A DNA stretch of 64,000 nucleotides from Alkalilimnicola ehrlichii (GCF_003399765.1 NZ_NFZV01000007.1:62001-126000), one strand, 5' to 3'. Shown: positions 34,406-44,330, counted from the first letter of the stretch. Notes: generated by a model from the letters alone, not told the origin. Made by a program: numbers and translations.

Positions 34406-37119
34406 CTAACTGCCTTCAGCGACCGGCTGCTGCGAATGGCCGCCGTCCCGCGGCGGCAGCGGCGCCAGATAGCCAATCAACAACATCAAGCCGCCCACAG
34501 CCACAAAGGAAACAATACGCGCTAAAGTCCCGCTTCCCGCCAAGTCGATAAGGAAAAGCTTAACCACAACCAATCCTAATAAAGCGGCCCCGCAGAACCA
34601 AAGCACGCGCTCCGCCCGCCGCTGGGCATAGGTCATCAAACCCAGCGCCATCAAGGTCCAAAGAATCGACACACTGGTTTGGAAGACCATAGAACCGAAC
34701 AATGCCCCCAGCGCGTACTCAACGTCCTGCCAGTGGTGCACGGCACGCGCCAGTACGGTGCTGAACACAACCAAAACCAAAGCACCGAAACCCAGTTGCA
34801 GCCACGCCTCCGGCAGCCGAATAGCGCGGCTAGGCCAACGACTTAGCCCGCGCAGCCAATAGGCCAGCAGCAGCAAGCTAAGCGCTTGCACTAGCTCTAA
34901 CGGATTAAGCAAAGGCAGGTAGGGGAGCCCAACCGGCTGTACCGGCAAACTACAGGCAGCTAAATTCCACAGGGCAATAAAGCCGACGAACGGCAACAGA
35001 CCGTCGCCGCGGTATACCTGCGGATAAACCTGCACCGGCCAATACAAGCGCTCCCCTTTCAGCAATAAGCCGGCGACCAGAAGACTAGGCACAGCCCCCC
35101 ACGCTAACCACGCCGCCTCGCCTCCGCTCGGCCACCAGGAACTCGCCACCCAGGCCAAGCTCCAGGCACTTAGCACCGCAGCTAGCGTAAGCGTCAGCTG
35201 ATGCCAAACCGGCAGCCCGGCATGGAGCGCACCCAGCTGCCCCAGGTAGAGCAAGCGGTACTGCACGGCAAAAGCCGCGCCCCACGCCAACACCCCCAAC
35301 CGGCAAAAGGATGCACCACCGCCGGCAGCAACCACTGAACGAGCGCCATGAAGCCAAGCACAGGCAACAAGCCCAAGCTCGCTACGCCCAACTGCGGCCA
35401 CGACAACCGCCGCGCCACGGCACTCATCAACCAGGCACTGCCGGCAAACAGCAACAAGCTAGCATTCAACCCCTGTTGCACACTGAGCAACCGGTGCAAC
35501 TCAAACAGGCTTGCTCCAAACCACCAAATCAGCCCCCAGGCCAGCGCAACCGCGCAGGCGGCCGCCTCCCAATGGGCTTTCGGTCTGTTACGCAGCAAGG
35601 CACTGCTCAACAAACCGCCCAAGCTCACCATCAAGGCGCCGAGGAAAAAGGCATTGAACACCGCCCGGTCGGCAACGTGTTGCTCAATACTCAGCAAAAA
35701 CGCCGTAGCAGCCGCTACTTGCAACAAGAGGCCGGCAATACGGCTAAGCACTTCCCGTTGCCGCAGGCCTAGCCACACCAGTGCCGCACCCTGGAGCGCC
35801 CACACCGCAGCCGTCGAACGTCCATCCAAAGCCAGCGGCACCGCAACGCTGGCAAAACCGATTGCCAAAGCAGTGAAACACTTAAACAGCAAACCAAGCT
35901 CGGTCGGCCAACGGCGCCATAAGACGGCGGCAAGCAGGAAATAAAACGCCGCAACAACCGCTGCGCTCGTACCGACACCGTGGGCGAACTGCGACACCAA
36001 AGCCGCTTGTAAAGCAAACGCCGCCAAAGGCACGCCGAACACCAAGCTGGCATCGACATAACCGCGCAACCGCAGGGGCTGGCGCAAGGCGTACAGTATG
36101 GCTACCGCGACATACAGCACGAAGAACAAGCCCAGGAAGAATTGAGTACTTAGATACACCTCCGGTCGGTAGGCAAAAATTCCCCAGGCAGCGCCCATGA
36201 CGAAGGTAAACAGGAAACCGACCAAGTTCAGCTCTCGCCAGGCTTTGAACCAGGCAATGCCGAGTACGCCGAGGTTTAATAGTGCGTAATAGGTAAACAG
36301 CTGTAGGTGGCTGCCATCGCTACTCGCCGTTAAAACCGGCGCCAGAAAGCCGCCCACACTCCCCAAGGTTGCTAGAACCCGGCTGTCCTGCGCCACGGCT
36401 AAAACACCGGCGATCAGCACCAGCCCGAGCATAATCGCAAACCCGAGCACAAGCGGTAACATCTGGTACAGGTTGGCGGCAACAAAAACGTTTAAGAACA
36501 GAAGGCCGAAGGCCACGCCTTGTAAAAGCGTTCCGTAAGCCTCTTGCCGGCGCCGTAACAGTACGCCGCCGGCAAGCAAAGCAATGCCCAACATGGCAAC
36601 GGCAGCAACTCGCACCTCAATCGGAAAATAGGCTCGATCGGCAGCGTACTTCATCAAGAAGCCGACACCGAAAAACAGCAGGATCGCACCCACTTTGGCA
36701 ACGACATTGCCAGTGGTAAAAAAACGCAGAAGCCAAGCGGGCACGGCCGGCGACTCGCGCCGCTTCGTCGACACCGCAGCCGTAGCCGGCAAAACAGCGC
36801 CTGGCGCGGCCACCTCGACCACCGGCGGCGTAGCGGCGACTTCGCCATCGGCCTTAGCGGTAGCGCTTGCGGCTTCAGGGGCGGAAGACGGGGCCGATCG
36901 CGCATCGGCGGCTTCCAGTGGCTGGTTTTTTAGTTCGTTAAATTGCCGTTGCAGCCGCTGCTGCTCCCAGCGCAGCTGATCGAGGCGTTCGTGGGTGCGC
37001 CGAAGCTCCCATAACACCGCGCCGACAATACCGGCCAACAGGCCGTTACCGACTCCCCACCCTAAGCCGCCAACGAGCAGCGCCCCGACGAGAACCCCCA
37101 CCAATAAGCTAATAATCAA
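34406..37119 (-). CDS. DUF2339 polytopic membrane protein, frameshifted in this sequence
   Basis: This very hydrophobic protein of about 904 residues after repair has an N-terminal helix, a coiled-coil-like charged stretch (ELRRTHERLDQLRWEQQRLQ), an Ala-rich linker and more than twenty predicted membrane segments. This is the usual layout of DUF2339 proteins. The frame breaks near 35301-35306. One extra base gives AVVHPFGRLGVLAWGAAF in place of AVVHPFAGWGCW. The role of the family is not established. It stands alone, and a perfect hairpin follows it. Confidence 0.8.
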
Positions 37120-37172
37120 GCAAAGCCCCTATTTTTGTTCTTGGCGTCCCGGGCCAGAGCCTACGAAGCGAG

Positions 37173-37569
37173 CTACTTCGCTAAACCGGTATACTGCGGC
37201 AAATCGTCGCCTATCTCGAACCAATCTGCCTTCGAACCCACAAACTGATGATAACGCGTACCAAACTGCGGCGAACCATCCAACGTACCCACTCGAAGGC
37301 GCTTCACTTCCGGGCGATCGTCCCGCGCACTATAGAGCGGACTGCCGCACTCACGGCAAAAACACGCGCCTTATTCGGCGCGCGCGATATTCCTTTAAAT
37401 ACTCCTGCCCCGTAACAAGCCGAAACTGCGCCGAGCGGATAGGCGCAACGGCAACAAACGCCGACCCTTGAGCCTTGCGACACTGGCTGCAATGGCACAT
37501 GGACAACTCATCGAACGCCCCCTCGTACTCATAGCGAACTTTGCCACATAAACACCCGCCCTGATACAT
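37173..37569 (-). CDS. GFA-family Cys-rich zinc protein, frameshifted twice in this sequence
   Basis: This small protein of the glutathione-dependent formaldehyde-activating (GFA/CENP-V) fold has 132 residues after repair. GGCLCGKVRYEYEG and CHCSQCRKAQGSAF hold the first zinc cysteines. The second pair, CRECGSPLYS, appears only when two lost bases are restored, one near 37379-37386 and one in the A5 run at 37358-37362. After repair the C-terminus reads VGTLDGSPQFGTRYHQFVGS, normal for the family. Most members are not true formaldehyde enzymes, so the function is open. Confidence 0.75.
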
Positions 37570-37594
37570 ACCTACCCCCTTCCGGATTGGGTTA

Positions 37595-38011
37595 TTAAAA
37601 ATCCGTCACTTTTCCGCGGCCCGCCTTCAAACGGCTCCGCTTGGTCTTGCTCTCCAAGCGCTTACGCTTGGCGGCGAGGCTCGGCTTGGTCGACTTACGC
37701 GGCTTCGGTGTCGCCGCAACGCTACGTAGCAGCGCTTGCAATCGAGCGTAGGCATCCTCCCGATTCTGTTCCTGCGTTCGGTAACGTTGCGCTTTAATCA
37801 CCACCACCCCGTCGGCCGTTATTCGGTGGTCGCGCAAACTCAATAGGCGATCTTTATAGACCTGCGGCAACGACGATCCCGGAATATCGAAACGCAAATG
37901 CGCCGCGGTAGACGTCTTGTTGACATTTTGCCCGCCAGCGCCTTGAGCACGAACAAACTGAATGTCGATCTCCGACTCGGGAATAGAGACTTGACGGGAT
38001 ATTTGTAACAT
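37595..38011 (-). CDS. arfB: Alternative ribosome-rescue factor ArfB (YaeJ)
   Basis: This 138-residue peptidyl-tRNA hydrolase frees ribosomes stalled on messages without a stop codon. The release-factor GGQ motif is in RAQGAGGQNVNKTSTAAHL. The C-terminal tail (from KPRKSTKPSLAAKRKR on) is rich in Lys and Arg and should enter the empty mRNA channel. The start at 38011 (MLQISRQVSIPESE) gives the usual family length of about 140; the frame begins 9 residues earlier without support. Confidence 0.95.
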   Translation of the reverse strand: MLQISRQVSIPESEIDIQFVRAQGAGGQNVNKTSTAAHLRFDIPGSSLPQVYKDRLLSLRDHRITADGVVVIKAQRYRTQEQNREDAYARLQALLRSVAATPKPRKSTKPSLAAKRKRLESKTKRSRLKAGRGKVTDF

Positions 38012-38053
38012 AAGCTTTAAAAAACGATAACGTACCAAGCGTTGGATAGGTGC

Positions 38054-38882
38054 TTACCAGCCTAATGCATCCTTAGCCTTGGTCGCGGCTAACATCTGAC
38101 TCAGGCCATAACCGCTGGCCCAAGACCCATACTGATTCATCCATACTTCCGGCGATACAAAGACCGGCTCCTCCTTTAACCCGAGCAAGCCGTTTACCTT
38201 ATCGGCTAGATCGACAACCGGCGCGCCAGCCTCGGTAACCGCTAAATAACTTTCTCCGGGAAGGCCTTTTTCAAGCACCAGTGCATACAGGACAGCCAGT
38301 GCGGATTGCTCCACCAATGGCCATGTCGCATCACGCGCAACCGGCAACCGCACCCGGCCCGTCTCTTGGGCGTCCTCAAGCAATATAGGGGGCGCCCCAC
38401 GCCTGCATCGACCACATTTGCCGGATGCACGACACAGGCCTCAACGCCATCCAGTCTGACAACGCGCTGTGCCGCCTCGGCCGCCCATCGCCACTCCGGC
38501 GGCGGATCATAGGGCGCGGTTTCATCCAGCACTCGTCGCGAGTTACCGTACAGCCAACCGCCGCCGGTATAGAGTAAGCGCTTCCGGCCTGAGCCGGCCG
38601 CGAACGTTTCGCTCAATGCGGCCAATAGGTTCGCATCGGTTAAGGCCATATCCGCATCGAATGTGGAGGCTAGATGAATCACCGCATCGTAACGAGCAAG
38701 CTGCCCCAGCCAAGCGGCCGGCTTTTTGATATCGCCAGCCAGAGGCGTAGCGCCTAAAGCCTCCGCTTTTCCATACTCCTAGCGGAGCGACACAAAACGC
38801 CGACCCAAGCCCCCCGTTGATGTAGCTCGCGCGTCACTTGGGCACCGATCTGCCCCGTCCCCCCCAGCACCAACACCTTCAA
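38054..38882 (-). CDS. NAD(P)-dependent epimerase/dehydratase-like (extended SDR) protein, frameshifted twice in this sequence
   Basis: After restoring two bases (one near 38777-38782, one in the C4 run at 38395-38398) this is a 276-residue Rossmann-fold protein. It starts with TTG as MKVLVLGGTGQIGAQVTREL, the dinucleotide-binding glycine motif. YDAVIHLASTFDADM and LLYTGGGWLYGNS follow, as in extended short-chain dehydrogenases. GAGGAG before the TTG and the overlap of this codon with the stop of the GNAT gene support the start. The active-site Tyr-x3-Lys is not clear, so it may be a regulatory or atypical member. Substrate unknown. Confidence 0.75.
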
Positions 38883-39442
38883 GATCGTATCTCCTCGTTA
38901 GCACCCGCTCGCCACGCCGCTGCCGACAAGCGGAACAAATAATGCCGTCGCAGGGCATGCCCCGCCGGAATCGCTGGGTGCTCAAACACCCCCGCAGCTT
39001 GCATCCCCAGCCTTCGCATCACGCGCCGAGAGCGCTGGTTGCTAACGGCCGTGAACGATACGATTTCATCGAGCCGTAACTCATTAAAACCAATCTGCAG
39101 CGCAACTTTAGCCGCTTCCGTAGCCAGCCCCTTGCCCCAAAAAGGGTAAGCCAGCCGCCAACCCACCTCGACACAAGGCGAAAACGGCAAATCCGCCGCC
39201 GGCGTATGCAAGCCGACAAAACCGATAAATGTATTGCTGGCCTTCTCCTCCACCGCCCAAAAGCCCCAACCGCGCTCTTCGATCAAGGCTCGGCAGCGCT
39301 CGGCCATGGCATCGCTTTGTGCCCGATCCAAGCGGTTGGGAAAATGCGCCATAACCCGCGGGTCGGCATTCAGTTCGGCAAATGGCGCAAGATCGCTTGC
39401 TTGCCACTGCCGCAAATATAAACGGGCACTCTCATGAGGCAT
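38879..39442 (-). CDS. GNAT N-acetyltransferase, RimJ/RimL type
   Basis: This 187-residue acetyltransferase matches the RimJ/RimL group that modifies N-termini of ribosomal or other proteins, or small amines. Typical pieces are ARLYLRQWQASDLAPFAELN, VEVGWRLAYPFWGKGLATEA (the acetyl-CoA loop) and FTAVSNQRSRRVMRRLGMQ. The stop overlaps the TTG start of the SDR gene, and the gene itself begins about 10 bp inside the DUF1801 gene end. These three genes therefore form one transcription unit. Confidence 0.88.
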   Translation of the reverse strand: MPHESARLYLRQWQASDLAPFAELNADPRVMAHFPNRLDRAQSDAMAERCRALIEERGWGFWAVEEKASNTFIGFVGLHTPAADLPFSPCVEVGWRLAYPFWGKGLATEAAKVALQIGFNELRLDEIVSFTAVSNQRSRRVMRRLGMQAAGVFEHPAIPAGHALRRHYLFRLSAAAWRAGANEEIRS

Positions 39443-39794
39443 TTTTGTTTACGCAAAACTCCAGGGCCTGTTGGACATAGTCTTTGACGTACTTACGGCT
39501 AATATCGTCGCGGTCGCGTAGTTTAATGTGACGTCGGTATTTACCCTGCCCCTCTAACACCTGATGCCGGTCGACTAACGCATGCCCCTCCGGCAACTCG
39601 ACCGATACATGCTTTGCGTAGGCGAATACGCCACAAAAGGGTTCTCGCTGCAAAAATAATAACCCGCCGTACTTCACCTCCTCCGTCGCCTGGGGGCTCA
39701 ATTCGAAGACGATGGCACGCAATTGCTGTACCAGCTCGTACCGAGCCTCGTCGGTCGCGCGAATATCGTCGAGTAATCGATCGATCCGTGACAT
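39432..39794 (-). CDS. DUF1801 (YdhG-like) small protein
   Basis: This 120-residue protein of the DUF1801 group starts MSRIDRLLDDIRATDEARYE and has the central pattern EEVKYGGLLFLQREPFCGVF and VSVELPEGHAL. GAGG eight bases before the ATG at 39794 decided the start over an upstream frame that adds ten residues. The family function is unknown; a frataxin-like fold has been noted for members. It overlaps the GNAT gene and probably shares its transcript. Confidence 0.75.
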   Translation of the reverse strand: MSRIDRLLDDIRATDEARYELVQQLRAIVFELSPQATEEVKYGGLLFLQREPFCGVFAYAKHVSVELPEGHALVDRHQVLEGQGKYRRHIKLRDRDDISRKYVKDYVQQALEFCVNKNAS

Positions 39795-39824
39795 ATTTTC
39801 CTCGCTTCTGGCTCTTGCATACAC

Positions 39825-40640
39825 TTATTCACTGCGCATGAAAAACTTAAACTCATCGTAAACTTTATAACCAAGGCGACGATAGACGGGCGCACCAAAC
39901 GAGGTCGCTTGCAAGGTCACTACCTTCGCACCGCGAGCGAACCCCGCATTAGTCGCCAATGCAGTGCAGAGGCCGGCAAGTCCTTGCCGCTGCGCCTCCG
40001 GTGTCGTACCGACCCAATACACCCCGGCGCTTTGTCCGCTGTGTAGGGTCAACGCCGTCGCCAGCGGCATGTCGTTCCGGTAGGCGACAAACCCAGTAAC
40101 GTTGCGCGTCAGTAAGCGCTCGGGATACTCGAAAAAGGCTGCCACCTCCTCGCCGGGCAAATCGAGCAAAGCATACGCCTTCATACACACCGAAACGGCA
40201 TCCGCCACATGCTGTGTTGTCGCGAACCGCTCGACGCGCACGCCTGCCGGCGGCGTCGGCTCCACTGCCGGCTTCTCAATCAACATACACGGAGAAGCAA
40301 CTCTTTCGACAAACCCCGCCTCCCGCAATACAGGTTCCAACCCTTTGTCCTTACCCCGCGTGATAAAGGAGTAGTGGCGCCGATGCGCCGCGAAAAACCG
40401 CTCGGCCTGGGCAAAGGCATCGTTTGGGCGTAACGTCGCGTCAAGCCGCAGCGCACAGTTGCGGTAAAGAATGGGAAACGGCGTATTCCCTGCCATCAGC
40501 AAAACACCGTCGTCCTCCCGATAAGCGACACAAGCCTGCCAATCGGCATGCTGACGAAACGACTCCACCAAATTTTCGTCGGCTAACAGCGCTGCGGCGT
40601 CCGAGGTCGCGTCCATAGAAGAATCACTCATGCTTTCCAT
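39825..40640 (-). CDS. GNAT-family acetyltransferase with divergent N-terminus
   Basis: This 271-residue protein has a C-terminal GNAT domain: VYWVGTTPEAQRQGLAGLCT carries the acetyl-CoA-binding loop and APVYRRLGYKVYDEFKFF the last strand. The N-terminal half (ILYRNCALRLDATLRPNDAF) fits two-domain GNAT proteins, where the first half is a degenerate repeat of the fold. Start codons at 40640 and 40631 are both possible. The substrate is unknown. Confidence 0.75.
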   Translation of the reverse strand: MESMSDSSMDATSDAAALLADENLVESFRQHADWQACVAYREDDGVLLMAGNTPFPILYRNCALRLDATLRPNDAFAQAERFFAAHRRHYSFITRGKDKGLEPVLREAGFVERVASPCMLIEKPAVEPTPPAGVRVERFATTQHVADAVSVCMKAYALLDLPGEEVAAFFEYPERLLTRNVTGFVAYRNDMPLATALTLHSGQSAGVYWVGTTPEAQRQGLAGLCTALATNAGFARGAKVVTLQATSFGAPVYRRLGYKVYDEFKFFMRSE

Positions 40641-40725
40641 GCCCCTTCTTAGTATTGTCTTTGCGTGCTCTTGAAATGTTGGCGCTCAGTTCCTCACTAC
40701 ACGAGATAAGTTTAGGAGAGAACGT

Positions 40726-41118
40726 ATGCTGCGAACGACTCTGCTTTTGTGCTTGGGATTATTGATAGCGGTAACCGCAACAACCCCTATCGCCGCTACC
40801 GAGCCCGTCCCTCCAGACCCCACCGTTCGCGCCGAGCGAGAAGCGTATCGGCAAGATATGGCCGAGCAGATTGCTAACTGGCGCCAACGCGTCAGGGCGC
40901 TAGCCGAGCAAGCCGAGGAGCAACCGGAAGAATTCGAAGAAGTACATGTTATCGCCGTGACCAACGCTTGGCGACAACTTAACGAAGACTTCGAGTCGCT
41001 GGAACAAGCGCCGGCCCCTATTTGGGATGCCGCAAGAGAGGAAGTTGACGACGCCTATGCAGCCCTGGTCACCGCCTGGGAAATTGCAACCGCCGACCAA
41101 GAGCAAGCGCAACGGTAG
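40726..41118 (+). CDS. Small secreted helical protein of unknown function
   Basis: This 130-residue protein has a clear signal peptide (LLLCLGLLIAVTATTPIAA). The mature part is highly charged and helical (ERE AYRQDMAEQIANWR and then ALAEQAEEQPEEFEEV), predicted to form a coiled coil or helical bundle. AGGAG seven bases before the ATG supports the start. It resembles small periplasmic proteins of unknown function near stress genes. I cannot assign a role. Confidence 0.6.
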   Translation: MLRTTLLLCLGLLIAVTATTPIAATEPVPPDPTVRAEREAYRQDMAEQIANWRQRVRALAEQAEEQPEEFEEVHVIAVTNAWRQLNEDFESLEQAPAPIWDAAREEVDDAYAALVTAWEIATADQEQAQR

Positions 41119-41261
41119 AGCGAGAGCCTACCGCTCTCTTTAAGAAGGCTTTGTAACGCCTTGTATTTGAAGGGATAGACATTCTTGGCAGGCGAATAAG
41201 CACCGCATATTCGCTATGCTCGTCGACTTAGCCTAGACGGCCGCCGACAGGCCAGGAAAAA

Positions 41262-41290
41262 CTATCGCCCCGCTTCAAACGGGGCGATAG
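41262..41290 (-). terminator. Intrinsic terminator of nrdJb
   Basis: On the minus strand CTATCGCCCCG pairs perfectly with CGGGGCGATAG around a 7-base loop and is followed by five T. It begins 13 bp after the stop codon of the nrdJb-type gene. The form is that of a strong rho-independent terminator. Confidence 0.85.
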
Positions 41291-41303
41291 GTCAACCTTT
41301 CTG

Positions 41304-42014
41304 CTAACCGCACTTAGAATCGCCGCAGCTCAAACACGTCATGCAGCCATCCATCATTACCACGGCCTGAGTGTTGCACTTACTGCACAGCTGCGCACCG
41401 TCAGGGTATTCGCCCTTAAGCTCACTCTTTTCACTTGGTTTGAGGTCCGGTTTATTTGCCGACCACTGATTCTCGAACTCGGCACGCTTTTGTTCGATGA
41501 ACGCCTTTTGGTGCTCGTCCATCTCATCATCCTCGATCATGCCGATATAGCGCAAATGCTGCTCTATACAATCGCCGATTTCAGCGACCAGGGAAGGCAT
41601 GAACTTACCGCCGCGTTTGAAGTACCCGCCGCGCGGATCGAACACCGAGCGTAGCTCTTCAACCAAAAAGGTGCAGTCGCCGCCTTTACGAAATACGGCA
41701 GAGATAATCCGAGTCAGCGCAACGATCCACTGGAAGTGATCCATATTCTTCGAATTAATAAAAACTTCGAAGGGACGCCGCACCTCGTGATCGGTACCCG
41801 GATTGAGCACTACATCATTGATCGTCACGTAAAGGGCATGCTCGGAGAGCGGGGTTTTGACCTTGTACGTCTGTCCCACCAACACTTCCGGCCGCTGGAA
41901 CAGCTCATGCATTTGTTCGATCTGCTCCTCGGAAGCGGCTGCCGGCTCCGGCTTGTCTTCACCCGGCTTTACTACATCGTAACCGACGATCTTCTTGGAA
42001 ACTTTTATAGTCAT
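41304..42014 (-). CDS. nrdJb: NrdJb-type small component of class II ribonucleotide reductase (TSCPD domain)
   Basis: This 236-residue protein corresponds to the separate C-terminal component (NrdJb) of the B12-dependent ribonucleotide reductase, as in Pseudomonas aeruginosa, where the enzyme is split into NrdJa and NrdJb. MTIKVSKKIVGYDVVKPGED is the typical start. VFRKGGDCTFLVEELRSVFD belongs to the TSCPD domain. The Cys-rich end (CSKCNTQAVV, GCMTCLSCGDSKCG) is the redox/zinc tail. The large subunit NrdJa is not in this window. The start at 42014 matches NrdJb, while the frame extends 48 unlikely residues upstream. It neighbours the nitric-oxide genes but has its own 200-bp upstream region and terminator. 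Confidence 0.85.
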   Translation of the reverse strand: MTIKVSKKIVGYDVVKPGEDKPEPAAASEEQIEQMHELFQRPEVLVGQTYKVKTPLSEHALYVTINDVVLNPGTDHEVRRPFEVFINSKNMDHFQWIVALTRIISAVFRKGGDCTFLVEELRSVFDPRGGYFKRGGKFMPSLVAEIGDCIEQHLRYIGMIEDDEMDEHQKAFIEQKRAEFENQWSANKPDLKPSEKSELKGEYPDGAQLCSKCNTQAVVMMDGCMTCLSCGDSKCG

Positions 42015-42215
42015 ATAGGCCCCGCCCTTGAAACAAATCCTTGGAGAAACGGCTAATGGCGGCTTAATGTACACCAGCTTAAGCTGATTCCCTACGCCTC
42101 CGCGCCGCGACGCGAGGAGATTTTGCCGACCGCCCTGGATAAACGGCAAGTATAACACACTATATGGGGCTTCCTAGAGCACAACACTACCATATGTAGA
42201 AAGCCTATTAGCCGC

Positions 42216-42686
42216 TCATACCTCCTCCTGCGATGTCCGCGACCGCGGCCAGTCCATACGCAGCAACTGGACCAGCGGCGCTCGCTCGTCCGCAATCAGC
42301 ACATCCGCCAGGGTGTAGCGATCTAACACCGAGAAGAAAGCCTCAAGCGCTTCGGCCAGCACGTTTTTTAATCGACACGACGGGGTGATAACGCACGCAT
42401 TATCCGGCCCGAAGCATTCCACCAAGGTCAAATCCTGCTCGGTAGCCCGTACCAGTTCGCCGATATTGATTGTTTCCGGAGCGCGCCCTAAGCGCACCCC
42501 GCCGTTCTTCCCCCGCACTGTGCCCAAATAGCCCTTACGGTTCAGCTCATGGACCACCTTCATCAAGTGGTTCTTAGAAATGCCGTAACTATCGGCAATC
42601 TCGCGTATGGTACTAAGCTGTTCGCCTTTAAGCGCGACGAATATGAGCACGCGCAGGGAATAATCGGTATAGCGAGTAATATGCAT
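42216..42686 (-). CDS. nsrR: NsrR, nitric-oxide-sensing Rrf2-family repressor
   Basis: This 156-residue Rrf2 regulator begins MHITRYTDYSLRVLIFVALK with the winged helix-turn-helix (IREIADSYGISKNHLMKVVH). Three cysteines in VECFGPDNACVITPSCRL bind the Fe-S cluster whose reaction with NO releases DNA. This is the standard NsrR layout. The gene follows nnrS by 12 bp and forms an operon with ybaN and nnrS. A good NsrR site lies before norB and a half-matching one before ybaN, so it should control both arms and itself. Confidence 0.93.
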   Translation of the reverse strand: MHITRYTDYSLRVLIFVALKGEQLSTIREIADSYGISKNHLMKVVHELNRKGYLGTVRGKNGGVRLGRAPETINIGELVRATEQDLTLVECFGPDNACVITPSCRLKNVLAEALEAFFSVLDRYTLADVLIADERAPLVQLLRMDWPRSRTSQEEV

Positions 42687-42698
42687 GATGCCCCTCGT

Positions 42699-43877
42699 TC
42701 ACCCCGGCCGGCCATCGGCACGGGGACGACTGAGAATCGGCCAGTACAGGACGACAAAGAGTAGAAATGCGAGACTCCAGGCGCCTCCGCTCAAACTAAG
42801 GCCTAACTGGTAGTCGAGCAGGTCGGTGGCAGCCAACAAACGTAACCCGGCGGCAATATTAACCGCTAGGTAGATCAGCACACCCCAGCGGACCAGATGT
42901 AACGCCCGCCCGGTATGTCCCACCGCGACCCGCGTCATCACCCCGAGGATCAAAACGCCGGCGGCACCTACGCCCATCGCATGCAACCAAATGCTGGCCG
43001 GCCAGTTTAAGAATGGCGTTAGCCCCTTCAGCACCAGGGCTACCACCAACCAGAGATACCCCAGGTGCAGAATCCACAATAGCGGTTCCCGACGACTGAG
43101 CCACCCCGACCACTGCCAGAGCCGCACACCATTGACCAATGCAGCCGCCAGTGCAACCAAACCGCCTACCCAAGCATAAGCGATTATTAAATCTGCTGGA
43201 ATCATCAGGGCGGTGACAATCAAAACCCAGCGGTCCAAACGCTCCGAACGATGCACCTGAGCCGGATCTTGGCCCTGCATCCTTAACCAATTGGCGGTAA
43301 AAGCCGGCGTTATTCGACCGGCTATAATCACCATTAACAGTGTGATCAGGTTGAACGCGAGCGTCTGCCCTAACACCGCGCTCATCGCCCACCCCATGAA
43401 CTGCAAATGCATCAGGGTATTCGCGACGGCAAACAGCAGTAACACCGCCACCAGCAAGTAGTTGCGTCGATTACCGTAACGCCTCAGCACCGTACCGGCA
43501 TAGAGCGCTACCGCCAGCAAAAAGCTGATATCCACCACGGCCACCAGAGCGCTGGGCAAGTAGCCTGTCAGCCACATTGCCACCCGTCCCGCCAACCAAA
43601 GCAGCAACAAGGCAAGCAGCCCGCCTCCCTTCAAAGGCGGTGCTCCGGTCCAGTTGGTCATCGCCGTTAATAAGAAACCGGCGATCGCGGCGGCAATAAA
43701 GCCGAACAGCATTTCGTGAGCATGCCAATAAACCGCGTGTCCTCCCAACGGCAACGGCCAGCCGCCATAAAGAAAACCAAGCCAAGCGACGATGCTAACG
43801 GCGGCATACACGCCTGTAAGCAGGAAGAAAGGACGAAAGGGATACGCTAACAGCGGAGGCGGTGATTGCGTCATCAT
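42699..43877 (-). CDS. nnrS: NnrS-family heme/copper membrane protein
   Basis: This protein of 392 residues and about twelve membrane helices starts MMTQSPPPLLAYPFRPFFLL, the hallmark of NnrS. YWHAHEMLFGFIAAAIAGFL holds conserved His residues that bind heme or copper. NnrS protects cells from nitric oxide, at least in part by limiting iron-nitrosyl damage. CGGAG before the first of two adjacent ATG codons sets the start. The ATG overlaps the ybaN stop (ATGATGA), so translation is coupled. Confidence 0.92.
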   Translation of the reverse strand: MMTQSPPPLLAYPFRPFFLLTGVYAAVSIVAWLGFLYGGWPLPLGGHAVYWHAHEMLFGFIAAAIAGFLLTAMTNWTGAPPLKGGGLLALLLLWLAGRVAMWLTGYLPSALVAVVDISFLLAVALYAGTVLRRYGNRRNYLLVAVLLLFAVANTLMHLQFMGWAMSAVLGQTLAFNLITLLMVIIAGRITPAFTANWLRMQGQDPAQVHRSERLDRWVLIVTALMIPADLIIAYAWVGGLVALAAALVNGVRLWQWSGWLSRREPLLWILHLGYLWLVVALVLKGLTPFLNWPASIWLHAMGVGAAGVLILGVMTRVAVGHTGRALHLVRWGVLIYLAVNIAAGLRLLAATDLLDYQLGLSLSGGAWSLAFLLFVVLYWPILSRPRADGRPG

Positions 43878-44275
43878 ATTGTACTCCGAGGGCGGTACGG
43901 CGACGGCCGCGTACAAACGAAACCGCCGACGCATAAAAACAAGCCGGCGGTGCCAAGCAGCAGCCATCCTGGCGCTCCGGTCAACCATAAGATTGCCCAA
44001 CTACTCGCCAACAGGGCAACGGCGAGCTTCTTTGCCCGTAACGGCACCGCCCGCTCTTCGCGCCAAGCACGCAAAACCGGGCCAAAGCGAGGGTGTTGGC
44101 GCAACCAACGATCAAGCCTTGGCGAGCCGCGAGAAGCCGACCAAGCGGCCAATAACAAAAATGGCGTCGTCGGCAATAACGGCAATATGACGCCCGCCGC
44201 CCCTAAGGCAATGCACACGTAAGACAAGCACAGATAAGGCACGCGACGATGTAAAGCAGGAACCAGCTCAGACAT
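43874..44275 (-). CDS. ybaN: YbaN/DUF454 membrane protein
   Basis: This 133-residue protein of the YbaN (DUF454) family has three or four membrane helices. Diagnostic pieces are ALGAAGVILPLLPTTPFLLL, SRGSPRLDRWLRQHPRFGPV and WREERAVPLRAKKLAV. AGGAGG with a 6-base gap precedes the ATG at 44275. The family often accompanies nitrite or NO metabolism genes, but its role is unclear. It is the first gene of the ybaN-nnrS-nsrR operon. Confidence 0.88.
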   Translation of the reverse strand: MSELVPALHRRVPYLCLSYVCIALGAAGVILPLLPTTPFLLLAAWSASRGSPRLDRWLRQHPRFGPVLRAWREERAVPLRAKKLAVALLASSWAILWLTGAPGWLLLGTAGLFLCVGGFVCTRPSPYRPRSTI

Positions 44276-44297
44276 GGTCGACCTCCTAGTCTTCATT

Positions 44298-44320
44298 AAG
44301 ATTCATTTTACATACATTTT
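44298..44320 (-). promoter_or_regulatory. Half-matching NsrR site before ybaN-nnrS-nsrR
   Basis: AAGATTCATTT followed by ACATACATTTT has one good NsrR half and one weak half at the same 11-1-11 spacing as the norB site. It lies 23 bp upstream of the ybaN start codon, where it could block transcription of the operon. Confidence 0.45.
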
Positions 44321-44330
44321 TATCGCGTTC

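Noticed and set aside
42155-42199. Pair of NrdR boxes upstream of nrdJb
   Set aside because: ACACTATATGGGG and ACACTACCATATGTAG resemble NrdR half-boxes, but they match the consensus only at 11 and 9 of 16 positions and their spacing (27 bp) is not the usual whole-turn distance.
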